Shown here one piece after another: positions 17,790 through 26,424 of a stretch of 64,000 nucleotides of DNA. Positions within the stretch are counted from its first letter, which is position 1. Every line of letters starts with the position of its first letter. Below the pieces are notes generated by a model. That model did no database searches. It was not told the origin of the DNA and saw only the letters and a list, made by a program, of their open reading frames with translations. The DNA comes from JBGCFO01 sp045106955 (lineage in GTDB: Bacteria; Pseudomonadota; Alphaproteobacteria; Rickettsiales; Rickettsiaceae): NCBI GenBank assembly GCA_045106955.1, contig JBGCFO010000001.1:71933-135932 (forward strand), given 5' to 3'. A program made the position numbers and the translations under genes.

Positions 17790-19561
17790 AAGGGGCAGTA
17801 TAATTCTAAGTTTTCTATAAGCTTCATATTTGTTTCATCGTTGCCAGTCAGTTCTAAAATATTTAGTAATTCTTTATAATCCTTAATTTCAACATACTGA
17901 TAATTGAATTTTTTTAGTAATTGAATGTTGAGATCGCGTTTAGTAGATAAATATAGATCATCAATTTCATTGGATCTTATCATTTGCGCAATAGTTTTAT
18001 CTCCAATTAACACGTCTACAATAATCATTGGAAATTCATCAATAGCTCTCATTATGGATACTCCATTATTATTGATAATAGATGGTTCCTTAGCCAATAA
18101 TTCTATCTGACTCAATGCAGTTGGATGATAAATACATTTTAATTGTTCAAGGTCACGAGATATTTTAACAGCTTGATCTTCGGTAAACTCATTCATCCAA
18201 ATTATTGCAGTTTTTGTTAGATCATGCAAAAATACTTCATCAATGTATTTTAATGCAGCAAGAGATTGAGTTATAAGAGATAGCTCAATCTGATTTATAC
18301 CCTCTAACCAAAACATTGCAGCGTATGACCACGTAATTAAACAGTCTATTGGAATTTGATCAAAATTACTAAAAGCGACAATGATATCAGTGACATCTCT
18401 ATGATCTGATGATTTTGGATTTAATGACATAAAGGCTTTGGTTAAAGCCGACCAAGTATCTTCTTTGATATGATTTATACGAGAAAATGCAGTAAAAATA
18501 TAAGATATATCTCTATAACTAAATACTGCACTGTCATGATCAATAATACGTGCTAATGAATCATTTAACTCATCTAATACCAATTCATTTGGATGATGAT
18601 CTCTAGTTACTGCTCCTAAAATATATGCTATAGATTTAGGATCAACACAATCCTTGCTTGCTAGTAGTTTAATTGCATCATAGCATTTGATTAATAATTT
18701 CTTCGATGACTTCAAATGTTGAAAACCAGAATCGGACCTGATTTGTGTAAATGATGTTAAGATAGTAGATAAACCTTGAGCATTAAATTTATCAACCAAC
18801 TTTGTTGCAGATTTAACCCAGAGATTTAAAAATTTTGTATCAGAAAGATTAAGTTGATATAAAGCATAAATAATATTAGATAATTCTTGCGCATTAAAAT
18901 CATGTTGTTGCATTATCTTTGATGCGTTATTTATCCAATGATAAAAGAATCTATTATCTATGTATTTTATTTTACCAAATGCAAGAATTATATTAGATAA
19001 TTCTTGATGATTAAACTCCATTTTCTTTGCTACTTGAATAGAGTTATGAGTCCAAGCGCTTAAAAAGTCTTGATCTATATCTATTTTTAATTTAACTAAA
19101 GAGTATAATGCAATAGATAATTCAGTGTGATTGAAATTATTAGCCTTCAGTATTTGCTTTACATAATACATCCATGATCTAAAGAATGAATCTGATGGAG
19201 CATGATTCATTCTACTAAATGCACTTATAGTTGTAGCAAATGCTTGCGGATGAAAACTCCATATTAAATCAAGTGCAACATCGCACCACAAGGTGAAGAA
19301 TTCATCAAAATTTTGCTTTGAACGATACCAGCCATGTTCTAATGGCCAGGTGCTAATCCGATTTATTAAAACACATAATTCCTTGCAGGATAAATACCTT
19401 TGATAATTATCCAACAAATCATTAGCGTATAATAATTTTAAATCTTTGTTAAAACAATTTAAAAACCCATAAAATTGTCTTGTTTTACCATCATAAGTAC
19501 ATCCATTTTTATATTTTGTTTTTGCCCGTGGTGTTTTAGATAGAAAATCTTTCATTATCAA
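17756..19561 (-). CDS. OPR-like tandem-repeat protein with RAP-like C-terminal domain
   Basis: Probable RNA-binding protein. Tandem helical repeats of about 38-40 residues are directly visible: F.......FA.TISAFSRM (103-118), FNHTELSIALYSLVKL (143-158), FNHQELSNIILAFGKI (183-198), FNAQELSNIIYALYQL (222-237) and FNAQGLSTILTSFTQI (259-274), with weaker copies to about residue 460. That period matches octotricopeptide (OPR) repeats known from algal organelle RNA-processing factors. The C-terminus (about 511-570, MIIVDVLIGDK...LLKKFNYQYVEIKDYKELL) resembles the RAP domain, a restriction-endonuclease-like fold that often follows such repeats. No signal peptide is seen. The target and whether it acts in the bacterium or in the host are unknown. 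Confidence 0.72.
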   Translation of the reverse strand: MIMKDFLSKTPRAKTKYKNGCTYDGKTRQFYGFLNCFNKDLKLLYANDLLDNYQRYLSCKELCVLINRISTWPLEHGWYRSKQNFDEFFTLWCDVALDLIWSFHPQAFATTISAFSRMNHAPSDSFFRSWMYYVKQILKANNFNHTELSIALYSLVKLKIDIDQDFLSAWTHNSIQVAKKMEFNHQELSNIILAFGKIKYIDNRFFYHWINNASKIMQQHDFNAQELSNIIYALYQLNLSDTKFLNLWVKSATKLVDKFNAQGLSTILTSFTQIRSDSGFQHLKSSKKLLIKCYDAIKLLASKDCVDPKSIAYILGAVTRDHHPNELVLDELNDSLARIIDHDSAVFSYRDISYIFTAFSRINHIKEDTWSALTKAFMSLNPKSSDHRDVTDIIVAFSNFDQIPIDCLITWSYAAMFWLEGINQIELSLITQSLAALKYIDEVFLHDLTKTAIIWMNEFTEDQAVKISRDLEQLKCIYHPTALSQIELLAKEPSIINNNGVSIMRAIDEFPMIIVDVLIGDKTIAQMIRSNEIDDLYLSTKRDLNIQLLKKFNYQYVEIKDYKELLNILELTGNDETNMKLIENLELYCPFYETSQSYNLE

Positions 19562-19650
19562 AAATAATACGTATTGCTAATTAAAAATTTAATACTCATT
19601 TGAAACCGTAGCATGAACATTATATTTGTGTCAATAAAATAGAATCTTAG

Positions 19651-21084
19651 TTACGTATTTTTAAAAATATATTGTATTATTTTTTCTAATTTCATAGATC
19701 TAGATGCTTTTAATAAAATTAGATCTGCATCGCATATTAGCTTGATTAAATGATCGCTATTAATTAAGCTATCTGTAGTATCATAATCATAACAAGCAAT
19801 ATTATTCTCTATTATATTAGGTTTGAGCATTGTCATATATTTTCCAATTAGAATTATCTTACACGGTCTTGATTTAATAATATGGGGTAATAATTTGCGA
19901 TGAAATTTTACTTGAGTATCATCATCGCCTAATTCAACCATATCTCCTATGATTATAATTTTATTTGCATATGGAATTTGCTCTAGATGCTTGAAAGATG
20001 CTATCAATGATAACGGCGAGGCATTGTAATGATCGCAAATGATTTTAATATTTTTGTTATTGAGCTTTATTTCAATTACTTTACCGCGGCCATCTGATAA
20101 TTGAAATTTTTCTAAGGACTTAGCTGTGATTGCTAGATCTAAATTTAAAATATGTCCAAGCAATAATCCAGAGGCAAAATTTTCTGCATGATGAAATGGC
20201 AAGATACTATTCAAGTTTAACGTTACTATATTATTGCAAACATCATATTTAATTATAGTTTTGTGATGATTTGATGATATTTCATAAGATATCAGTTTAC
20301 TTAAACTGCCAACTTTGGATCCGAATCTATATAATGATAGGTCTTTATGAATTGGTATATTCTGCAATATGTTATTATAATATTTATCGTCACTATTTAA
20401 TATCGCTATTCCATTTTGTTTAATTCCATCGAATATTTCACATTTAGCATCAATAATGCCGTATATAGAAGAAAAATTTTTTAAATGTTGCTCTGTGATA
20501 AGAGTTATAATAGCTATATCTGCTTTTACTATATTACTTAGTTCTAATATTTCACCCTTAGAGCTCATGCCAAGTTCTAAGATTGAATAATTAATTTCAT
20601 CATGCATTGAAGCAAGGTTGATTAAGATACCGAGATGATTATTAAAATTACCTCGCGATGCAAATACTTTGTTGGCAGTCTCTAAAATAAGTTTAATTGC
20701 TTCCTTAGTACTAGTTTTGCCAACACTGCCAGTGATTGCTATAAATTTAGCGCTAGATTTTTGGCGCTTATATGTAGCAAGATCATCCAAAGCTTTCATT
20801 GTATCTTGTACAGTTATAATTTTGTTATAGCTGATATTGTTGCAATTGAAGCTATTAATTTCACTACTAACAATTACAGCTCCGGCACCATTATTTATAG
20901 CATCTTGCACATAATCATGACCATCTCCAGAACCTCCTTTTAAAGCTATAAATAAATCATTTTCTTTTACATCTTTAGAGTTAAATTGAACCATACCAGT
21001 ACTAATATTATCTGGTATTTTTGTTGTATTTAGAGCTTCTCTTAAACTTTTACTTGTCCATATTATATTGCAATTACTATTCAT
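19651..21084 (-). CDS. murF: UDP-MurNAc-tripeptide D-alanyl-D-alanine ligase MurF
   Basis: Cytosolic Mur ligase that adds D-Ala-D-Ala to the peptidoglycan precursor. All three domains are present: the N-terminal substrate domain with FNSKDVKENDLFIALKGG.. DGHDYV (33-60), the P-loop GSVGKTS at 119-125, and the C-terminal domain with CDHYNASPLSLIASF and IIIGDMVELG. 477 aa is a full-length enzyme. Its start overlaps the murE stop by 4 bp, so the two are translationally coupled. It ends the division/cell-wall cluster. The complete N-domain here contrasts with its absence in the neighbouring MurE. Confidence 0.95.
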   Translation of the reverse strand: MNSNCNIIWTSKSLREALNTTKIPDNISTGMVQFNSKDVKENDLFIALKGGSGDGHDYVQDAINNGAGAVIVSSEINSFNCNNISYNKIITVQDTMKALDDLATYKRQKSSAKFIAITGSVGKTSTKEAIKLILETANKVFASRGNFNNHLGILINLASMHDEINYSILELGMSSKGEILELSNIVKADIAIITLITEQHLKNFSSIYGIIDAKCEIFDGIKQNGIAILNSDDKYYNNILQNIPIHKDLSLYRFGSKVGSLSKLISYEISSNHHKTIIKYDVCNNIVTLNLNSILPFHHAENFASGLLLGHILNLDLAITAKSLEKFQLSDGRGKVIEIKLNNKNIKIICDHYNASPLSLIASFKHLEQIPYANKIIIIGDMVELGDDDTQVKFHRKLLPHIIKSRPCKIILIGKYMTMLKPNIIENNIACYDYDTTDSLINSDHLIKLICDADLILLKASRSMKLEKIIQYIFKNT

Positions 21085-22271
21085 AATTTATAATCTTTAA
21101 TTGCTTGTATTGCAATTTTAGCATCATCAAATTCTATTTTATTATCGCCAATGATTTGATAATGTTCATGACCTTTGCCTGCGATTAAAAGGATATCGTT
21201 AGGACTCAAATTTTTAACACTGAATTTTATAGCATCAGCACGATCTGGCATTTCTATTACATTTGCAGTGTTAGTTATTATTCCAGATAATATTTGAGCT
21301 CTAATGATTTCTGGATTTTCATATCGAGGATTATCATCCGTGATAATTGCTTGATGAGCAATTTTTGCAGCTATTGCACCCATTTCTGATCTTTTTGATT
21401 TGTCTCTATCGCCTCCGCAGCCAAATAAGATTTTTAATCGACCAGGTGATTTAAGCTGCCTTAATAAGGCATTAAGCGTTTGCTCTAAAGCATCAGGGGT
21501 ATGAGCATAATCTATGAATATTTTAAATGGTAAGGATAAATCGGTAATTAGTTCCATACGCCCCTTAGCATTCCTTAGTTTATTAGTATGTTGCAATAGT
21601 TGATTTAAACTAAATCCAAGTTTGTGAAGGATAAATATTGCAATCATTAAATTAGAGATTTGATAATCTCCAAAGATTTTAGTCGTAAAACTATATTTTT
21701 TATTTTGATATGTAAATCTGATGTAACTATCATTAATAGATGAATTTATCTCATTGATTACAACGTCTCCATTTTTTCCAATAGATAGGATCTTTGGCGA
21801 ATAATCCTTGATAAATTCTTGCATTAAATCTAATTTTAGTAAATCTGATTGTAGTACTATACATCCATTTTTAGCCAATTGGTTTTTAAACAATGCTAAT
21901 TTTGCAGTTAAATAAGACTCTGTACCATTATGATAATCTAAGTGATCATTACTAAAACTAGTAAAAGCTGCAATATGAAATTTAATATCTCCCAATCTTT
22001 TTTGGTGTATACCATGACTAGAGGCTTCAACTAAGCAATATTTAATGTTTAAATCATAAGCCTCTTTCAATGATTCTTGTATAACTGATATTGGTGGGGT
22101 TGTAAAACCACTTTCCTTAATGTCTGACTCTCCTTTGACTATGAGATTAATTCCTAATGTTCCAACTCCAACGCTATCATGACCTAAAAAATTCAGCAAT
22201 TGTTGACAATAGGAGACAGTCGAGGTTTTACCATTAGTACCCGTGATAGCTATTAGATTTTTTGGCAACAT
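21081..22271 (-). CDS. murE: MurE-type Mur ligase lacking the N-terminal domain
   Basis: UDP-MurNAc-dipeptide:meso-diaminopimelate ligase by similarity. The protein starts almost directly at the P-loop (GTNGKTS, residues 11-17); the usual ~90-100 residue N-terminal UDP-sugar-binding domain is missing, giving 396 aa against ~480-495. The rest is well kept: FTSFSNDHLDYH, FIDYAHTPDALEQTL, FGCGGDRDKSKR and the DAP-specificity loop DDNPRYENP, then LIAGKGHEHYQII. The upstream ftsI stop is only 21 bp away, so no longer in-frame start exists. An out-of-frame vestige of an older start is possible (22253-22303, see findings). Activity of this form is uncertain. Confidence 0.9.
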   Translation of the reverse strand: MLPKNLIAITGTNGKTSTVSYCQQLLNFLGHDSVGVGTLGINLIVKGESDIKESGFTTPPISVIQESLKEAYDLNIKYCLVEASSHGIHQKRLGDIKFHIAAFTSFSNDHLDYHNGTESYLTAKLALFKNQLAKNGCIVLQSDLLKLDLMQEFIKDYSPKILSIGKNGDVVINEINSSINDSYIRFTYQNKKYSFTTKIFGDYQISNLMIAIFILHKLGFSLNQLLQHTNKLRNAKGRMELITDLSLPFKIFIDYAHTPDALEQTLNALLRQLKSPGRLKILFGCGGDRDKSKRSEMGAIAAKIAHQAIITDDNPRYENPEIIRAQILSGIITNTANVIEMPDRADAIKFSVKNLSPNDILLIAGKGHEHYQIIGDNKIEFDDAKIAIQAIKDYKL

Positions 22272-22292
22272 CTTACAAGATCAGTTAAAAGT

Positions 22293-24038
22293 TTATATTT
22301 CATTTTTAATTTTAAATTCAATATTAGTTATATTCTGTATATCAGGATCATTTTTGTCTAAAGCTAATATACCATACAATGAAACAATTTTCTTTATTAT
22401 GTTCGCAGCTACTGGCGCTGCAACCCATCCTCCTGTAGCCCAACCATTAGTTTCCTTTATACCTTTAGGATCATCTACCATAATAAATATCAAATATTGC
22501 GGTTTAGATATCGGAAATGTTCCTATAAAAGATGCAACTCGACTATTTTTTAGATATTTGCCGTTACCAAGCTTTTCAGCTGTTCCAGTTTTTCCTCCTG
22601 GGTAATATCCTGGCACTTCAGCTTTTCTGCCAGTGCCTTCTTGTACTGTTAAACGAAACAGAGCTTTCATGTTATCTGATGTAGATTTAGAAAATACCTT
22701 TTCTCCTTTAGAAATTCCAGGATTTTTTAATAAAGTTAACGGATATAATGTACCGCCATTAACCATTGGGATTACAGATTGAATAAAATGCAATGGTGTT
22801 ATAGATATGCTATAGCCATAAGATATAGTGACTAAATTTAAATCTTGTATTTGGTCGCGAGGTGTAAATAATGGTTTTCCTCTCTCGGGTAATTCAATGT
22901 TAATCTGATTGAACAAGCCTAGTTTTTGAAAATATTTATACATATTTTCCTTGCCTACTTCAAGGATGATTTGACTAATACCAATATTAGAAGAGTATAA
23001 GAAAATTTGAGGTACTGTATTCCAACCTCGTCTTGGTATTAGGTCTTTAAGGATAAAATTTCCAATTTTCATATATGTTATATCATATACATCTTCCATA
23101 GTTATAGTTTTAGTATCAAAGGCAATGGCAAATGCTAATGTTTTAAATACAGATCCAAGTTCATACACTCCTAAACTAGCTTTATTGAACAAAGATTCTT
23201 GTGTTGCTTTATTCGGCAAATATGGATTAAAATCAGGTTTGCTGACTAATCCTAAAATTTCACCATTATTTGGATTTGCTATTATAGCCGTTGCGCCTTT
23301 TGCAGAAAATTTGCTAATAACTTCATCTAATTCCTCTGATAATATTTGTTGCAATCTAATATCAATTGATAATTCTAATTTTTCTTCAATATTTGAATCT
23401 TTATATGAATTATTAGACGATAAAAAATCTTCGTACGATTTCTCTAATCCAGCTAAACCATAAAAATCTCTTCCTACATATCCAACAATATGAGATGTTA
23501 GATTATGATATGGATAGATGCGTCTTTGATGCTTTTCCAGATTCAATCCTTTCATTCCTAAATTGAATATATCATACTTCTCTCTCTTGGTTAAATCATG
23601 CTTAATCCATAAAAATTTTTTTTGCGCATCAAACGCTTGTAATATTTGTTTTTTGTCAAAATTTGTTAAAATCTTAGATAGTTTGCTAATTAGTTTATTT
23701 TTATCTTCTATTTGAGATAAATTAGCCCAAAGAGATGTAGACAATGCATTTGTTGCTAGTGCAATTGCATTACGATCTAATATTTCTTTTCTATATGCAC
23801 TTACATTGTTATTTTGTCTTGTATTGGTAATTTGCTTTACATGCGCGACAGATATCAAACGAACAACGATAATTAAGAAACTAATAAAAAATATGCAAAT
23901 TATAATAGCTAATCTTGTTTGTAAAATTATTTCACAACGATTCCATTGCATGATTGTTGTCCAATAGGATGTATTAGACTTTTCTTGCGTGAAATATTTA
24001 TATAGATTTTTAATGAAATTTATACAACTAAGTATCAT
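22293..24038 (-). CDS. ftsI: Septal peptidoglycan transpeptidase FtsI (PBP3)
   Basis: Class B penicillin-binding protein that crosslinks septal peptidoglycan. An N-terminal membrane helix (about 35-65, rich in I/F/L) follows a short cytoplasmic tail, then the dimerisation/pedestal domain with the conserved YRKEILDRNAIALA (R-G-x-I-x-D-R-like) motif. The transpeptidase domain has the S-x-x-K box SVFK within ELGSVFKTLAF, the SSN triad element in YSSNIGISQ, and KTGT in GGKTGTAEK. 581 aa is normal. It sits between ftsL and murE in the classical dcw order. All catalytic motifs are intact, implying active septal wall synthesis. Confidence 0.96.
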   Translation of the reverse strand: MILSCINFIKNLYKYFTQEKSNTSYWTTIMQWNRCEIILQTRLAIIICIFFISFLIIVVRLISVAHVKQITNTRQNNNVSAYRKEILDRNAIALATNALSTSLWANLSQIEDKNKLISKLSKILTNFDKKQILQAFDAQKKFLWIKHDLTKREKYDIFNLGMKGLNLEKHQRRIYPYHNLTSHIVGYVGRDFYGLAGLEKSYEDFLSSNNSYKDSNIEEKLELSIDIRLQQILSEELDEVISKFSAKGATAIIANPNNGEILGLVSKPDFNPYLPNKATQESLFNKASLGVYELGSVFKTLAFAIAFDTKTITMEDVYDITYMKIGNFILKDLIPRRGWNTVPQIFLYSSNIGISQIILEVGKENMYKYFQKLGLFNQINIELPERGKPLFTPRDQIQDLNLVTISYGYSISITPLHFIQSVIPMVNGGTLYPLTLLKNPGISKGEKVFSKSTSDNMKALFRLTVQEGTGRKAEVPGYYPGGKTGTAEKLGNGKYLKNSRVASFIGTFPISKPQYLIFIMVDDPKGIKETNGWATGGWVAAPVAANIIKKIVSLYGILALDKNDPDIQNITNIEFKIKNEI

Positions 24039-24066
24039 ATTAATTAAATCATCTTGCTCATTGATA

Positions 24067-24474
24067 TTATCTCACGCCTGAGACTGATACTGTACTACCT
24101 GGCTTTTTGGTATATAATGAATTATTCTTATATCTCCATTTTGCTTTTCGATGATTGGTGTTATAAGATTTTTTATTAGTAAGAGCTATTTCTTTCTGGC
24201 GGTTTGGAATCATTGGATCATTGATTAATTGCTTTATTTGAGCAGTTTGTAATCCTAGTGAATTTGAAGCTATTTTCCTTAATCTATTTGGCATCGTTAG
24301 ATATATAAATTCTGTCTTTAAATTATTTATTTTCTCTTGCTCAACGGAAATTTGGTTTTTTACCTGTTCTATTTGATAGTTGATATTTGTTACATTTTCC
24401 TTTAGATAAAATAGCCAGCATATAGCTAAAATACACATAAAGCTTGTAATAATGTTGATTCTTAGTAAATACAT
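24067..24474 (-). CDS. ftsL: FtsL-like bitopic cell-division protein
   Basis: Small membrane protein of the divisome that forms a complex with FtsB/FtsQ. A single membrane helix near residues 8-24 is followed by a coiled coil (about 27-56, NINYQIEQVKNQISVEQEKI) and the short FtsL-type motif NRLRKIASNSLGLQ. Sequence identity across FtsL is low, so the call rests on this architecture and the position between rsmH and ftsI, exactly where ftsL lies in other dcw clusters. The basic, Ser/Thr-rich C-terminal tail of about 40 residues is longer than usual. Confidence 0.8.
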   Translation of the reverse strand: MYLLRINIITSFMCILAICWLFYLKENVTNINYQIEQVKNQISVEQEKINNLKTEFIYLTMPNRLRKIASNSLGLQTAQIKQLINDPMIPNRQKEIALTNKKSYNTNHRKAKWRYKNNSLYTKKPGSTVSVSGVR

Positions 24475-24496
24475 AATATTATACTATACTAGCCAT

Positions 24497-25447
24497 TTAA
24501 ATTATTTTCATAGCTATTCGCATTTTTGCAGACCGCGAACTTGGGTTCGTTAGTATTTCTTTTGCACTTGGTATCAGAGGTTTTTTTGTAATAACTTTCA
24601 TCCATTTATCATTTTGCTCTTCCTCTGTGTTTTTCGCGTATTTAGACCTAGCAATACGTTTTTGGGCGTTATTAATAAAAAAACTTTTAACTATCTTATC
24701 TTCTAAAGCATGAAAAGATATTGTGATAATTAATCCAGAGATGTTTAATAATTGACGAGAGTGATTTAAAAAACGTGTTAACGAATTTAGTTCATCATTC
24801 ACGTAAATACGAATTGCTTGAAAAGTTTTCGTTGCAGAATCTATCTTTTTGTATCTTGTGCGTCCAATTGCTTTTCGTACAATTTCTGCTAATCGTAGAG
24901 TGTTAACAATCGGTTCGATTTCTCGTTCTATTACAATTTTTCTAGCAATTTTTCTTGAATATCCTTCATCTCCATATTTAAATATAATATTTGCAATTTC
25001 TTCCTCGGGTAGGTTATTAATTACTTCTTGTGCAGTTATCCCATGATTTCCCATGCGCATATCTAAAGGCCCATCTTCGTTAAAAGAAAAGCCGCGATGC
25101 GACATGTTTAATTGCATAGTAGAGACGCCTAAATCCATTATAATAGCATCAAATGATTCATTGTTTTGCGCTAGTTGAGCTCCGATATCAGAGAAATTGC
25201 CATTAAGAAAGTGAAATTTATCTTTATATTGAGCTGATAATGATTCTGAATATTGTTTAGCAATAGGATCTTGATCCAATGCTGTTAGTTTAAATCCTTT
25301 GTTTAATATTGCTTTGCTATAACCTCCGGCTCCAAAGGTACAATCTAAAATTTTTGCTTCAAAATCAAATAATAGATTATCCATAACCGTTTCTAGCATA
25401 ACTGGTATATGAGGTTGAGTATTATTGAGCAAGCTATTTGTTGACAT
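24497..25447 (-). CDS. rsmH: 16S rRNA (cytosine1402-N4)-methyltransferase RsmH
   Basis: SAM-dependent methyltransferase modifying C1402 in the ribosomal P site. The opening HIPVMLETVMDNL, the SAM loop DCTFGAGGYSKAIL, the catalytic-region IIMDLGVSTMQLN and GFSFNEDGPLDMRM, and the late RIYVNDELNSL with FHALEDKIVKSFF are all family signatures. 316 aa is typical. It starts 6 bp after the mraZ stop, the usual mraZ-rsmH coupling. Confidence 0.97.
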   Translation of the reverse strand: MSTNSLLNNTQPHIPVMLETVMDNLLFDFEAKILDCTFGAGGYSKAILNKGFKLTALDQDPIAKQYSESLSAQYKDKFHFLNGNFSDIGAQLAQNNESFDAIIMDLGVSTMQLNMSHRGFSFNEDGPLDMRMGNHGITAQEVINNLPEEEIANIIFKYGDEGYSRKIARKIVIEREIEPIVNTLRLAEIVRKAIGRTRYKKIDSATKTFQAIRIYVNDELNSLTRFLNHSRQLLNISGLIITISFHALEDKIVKSFFINNAQKRIARSKYAKNTEEEQNDKWMKVITKKPLIPSAKEILTNPSSRSAKMRIAMKII

Positions 25448-25453
25448 AGATTT

Positions 25454-25900
25454 TCAAGTATTTTTTAATGTTAAACGATTATTTTGTGCAATTTCACGAG
25501 CCGATGATAAATATTTATCAAAAGCATCTGGATTCCACAATTCAAACATCAAACCCTTTCCTACAAAACATACTTCATTATCAATATTTGCGTATTGAAG
25601 AAGTTTTTTAGGCAATATTACTCTTCCTTCTGCATCAAATGATAATTGCGTTGCTTCGCCTAATATAATTGTTTCAAATGCATCACGTTCTTTAGAATAT
25701 GGATCTAGATTTTGTATGATTTGATTTAATTGTTCAAATCTCATTACACCGCAAGCTTCTATGCATTTGTTACGAAATGATGGGTATACAATAATCCCAT
25801 AGAGTACCTGAGAAGATAATATATTACGGTAATTCGAAGGAATTGAAACACGACCCTTTTTATCAATATTATTAATATATTTCGATAAAAATATATCCAT
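25454..25900 (-). CDS. mraZ: MraZ, transcriptional regulator of the division cluster
   Basis: DNA-binding AbrB-like ring protein that represses its own dcw operon in E. coli. Two copies of the D-x-x-x-R motif are visible, DKKGR at residues 13-17 and DAEGR in the second half, as expected for the tandem MraZ fold. 148 aa is normal. It is the first gene of the minus-strand cluster mraZ-rsmH-ftsL-ftsI-murE-murF, and a 10-bp-period TGGN array lies 82-115 bp upstream of its start, suggesting autoregulation. Confidence 0.95.
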   Translation of the reverse strand: MDIFLSKYINNIDKKGRVSIPSNYRNILSSQVLYGIIVYPSFRNKCIEACGVMRFEQLNQIIQNLDPYSKERDAFETIILGEATQLSFDAEGRVILPKKLLQYANIDNEVCFVGKGLMFELWNPDAFDKYLSSAREIAQNNRLTLKNT

Positions 25901-25981
25901 TTATACACCAATTGCAATTATATTTTTACATTCAATACAAACCTTATATAGCTCCAATGAATTTACATAATAAACCAGATT

Positions 25982-26015
25982 TGGGTAAATTTGGGACTGT
26001 ATGGCTTTATATGGT
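25982..26015 (-). promoter_or_regulatory. MraZ-box-like array, four TGGN at exact 10-bp period
   Basis: On the plus strand TGGG occurs at 25982 and 25992, then TGGC at 26002 and TGGT at 26012, each exactly 10 bp apart. E. coli MraZ binds TGGGN repeats with 10-bp spacing between the promoter and mraZ. The array here begins just downstream of a candidate -10 (26020-26025) and ends 82 bp before the mraZ start. The repeats run on the strand opposite to mraZ, and the last two copies deviate from GGG, so binding is inferred, not shown. Confidence 0.5.
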
Positions 26016-26019
26016 CATC

Positions 26020-26046
26020 ATAATATATTGATAGGACATGAGTCAA
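26020..26046 (-). promoter_or_regulatory. Candidate mraZ operon promoter
   Basis: Minus-strand TTGACT (26041-26046) followed after 15 bp by TATTAT (26020-26025), a short but tolerable spacing; TTATGA with 17 bp is the alternative -10. It is the best -35 match upstream of mraZ, and the TGGN array lies immediately downstream, as in the E. coli mraZ promoter. Confidence 0.4.
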
Positions 26047-26424
26047 GTGCGCTAGTAAGATTAAAGTATTAATTTTTGTATACTATTGCGATAAAATTGC
26101 TACAAATACATCTCAATAACACTAACTCTCTCAGTATAATACGCATGGAATAAAATCTAATAATAATCTATTGATTAATTATATAAATTTACTAATTTTT
26201 TTTTACATATAGAAATACTTATTCAATAACAAAATTAATAAATTATTTGCATTCAATATTTTATTGAAGTATAAAGTTTCAATTTGAATGAGTGATTAAC
26301 AACTAAACTAAGAATATTGAAATAAAAGATGATATTATTTCTAGCGCTACAAATCTTTATAAATCGATAAAAGAGTATTTTAATCAATCAATTATATTAT
26401 TTGTTAATTAAGCTAATTTTTTGA

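Larger units (their letters stand above)
25901..26424. other. 524-bp gap upstream of mraZ
   Basis: Non-coding stretch between mraZ and the 3' end of the ankyrin-like gene. The mraZ-proximal 150 bp hold the MraZ-box-like array and a weak promoter (separate entries). The remaining ~370 bp are very AT-rich with runs of T and A. I see no ORF of note, no tRNA and no convincing terminator for the upstream ankyrin-like gene. Confidence 0.6.

Noticed and set aside
22243..22605. Plus-strand 120-residue frame opposite ftsI/murE
   Set aside because: It is antisense to well-supported ftsI and murE, has no ribosome site and its protein has no family features.
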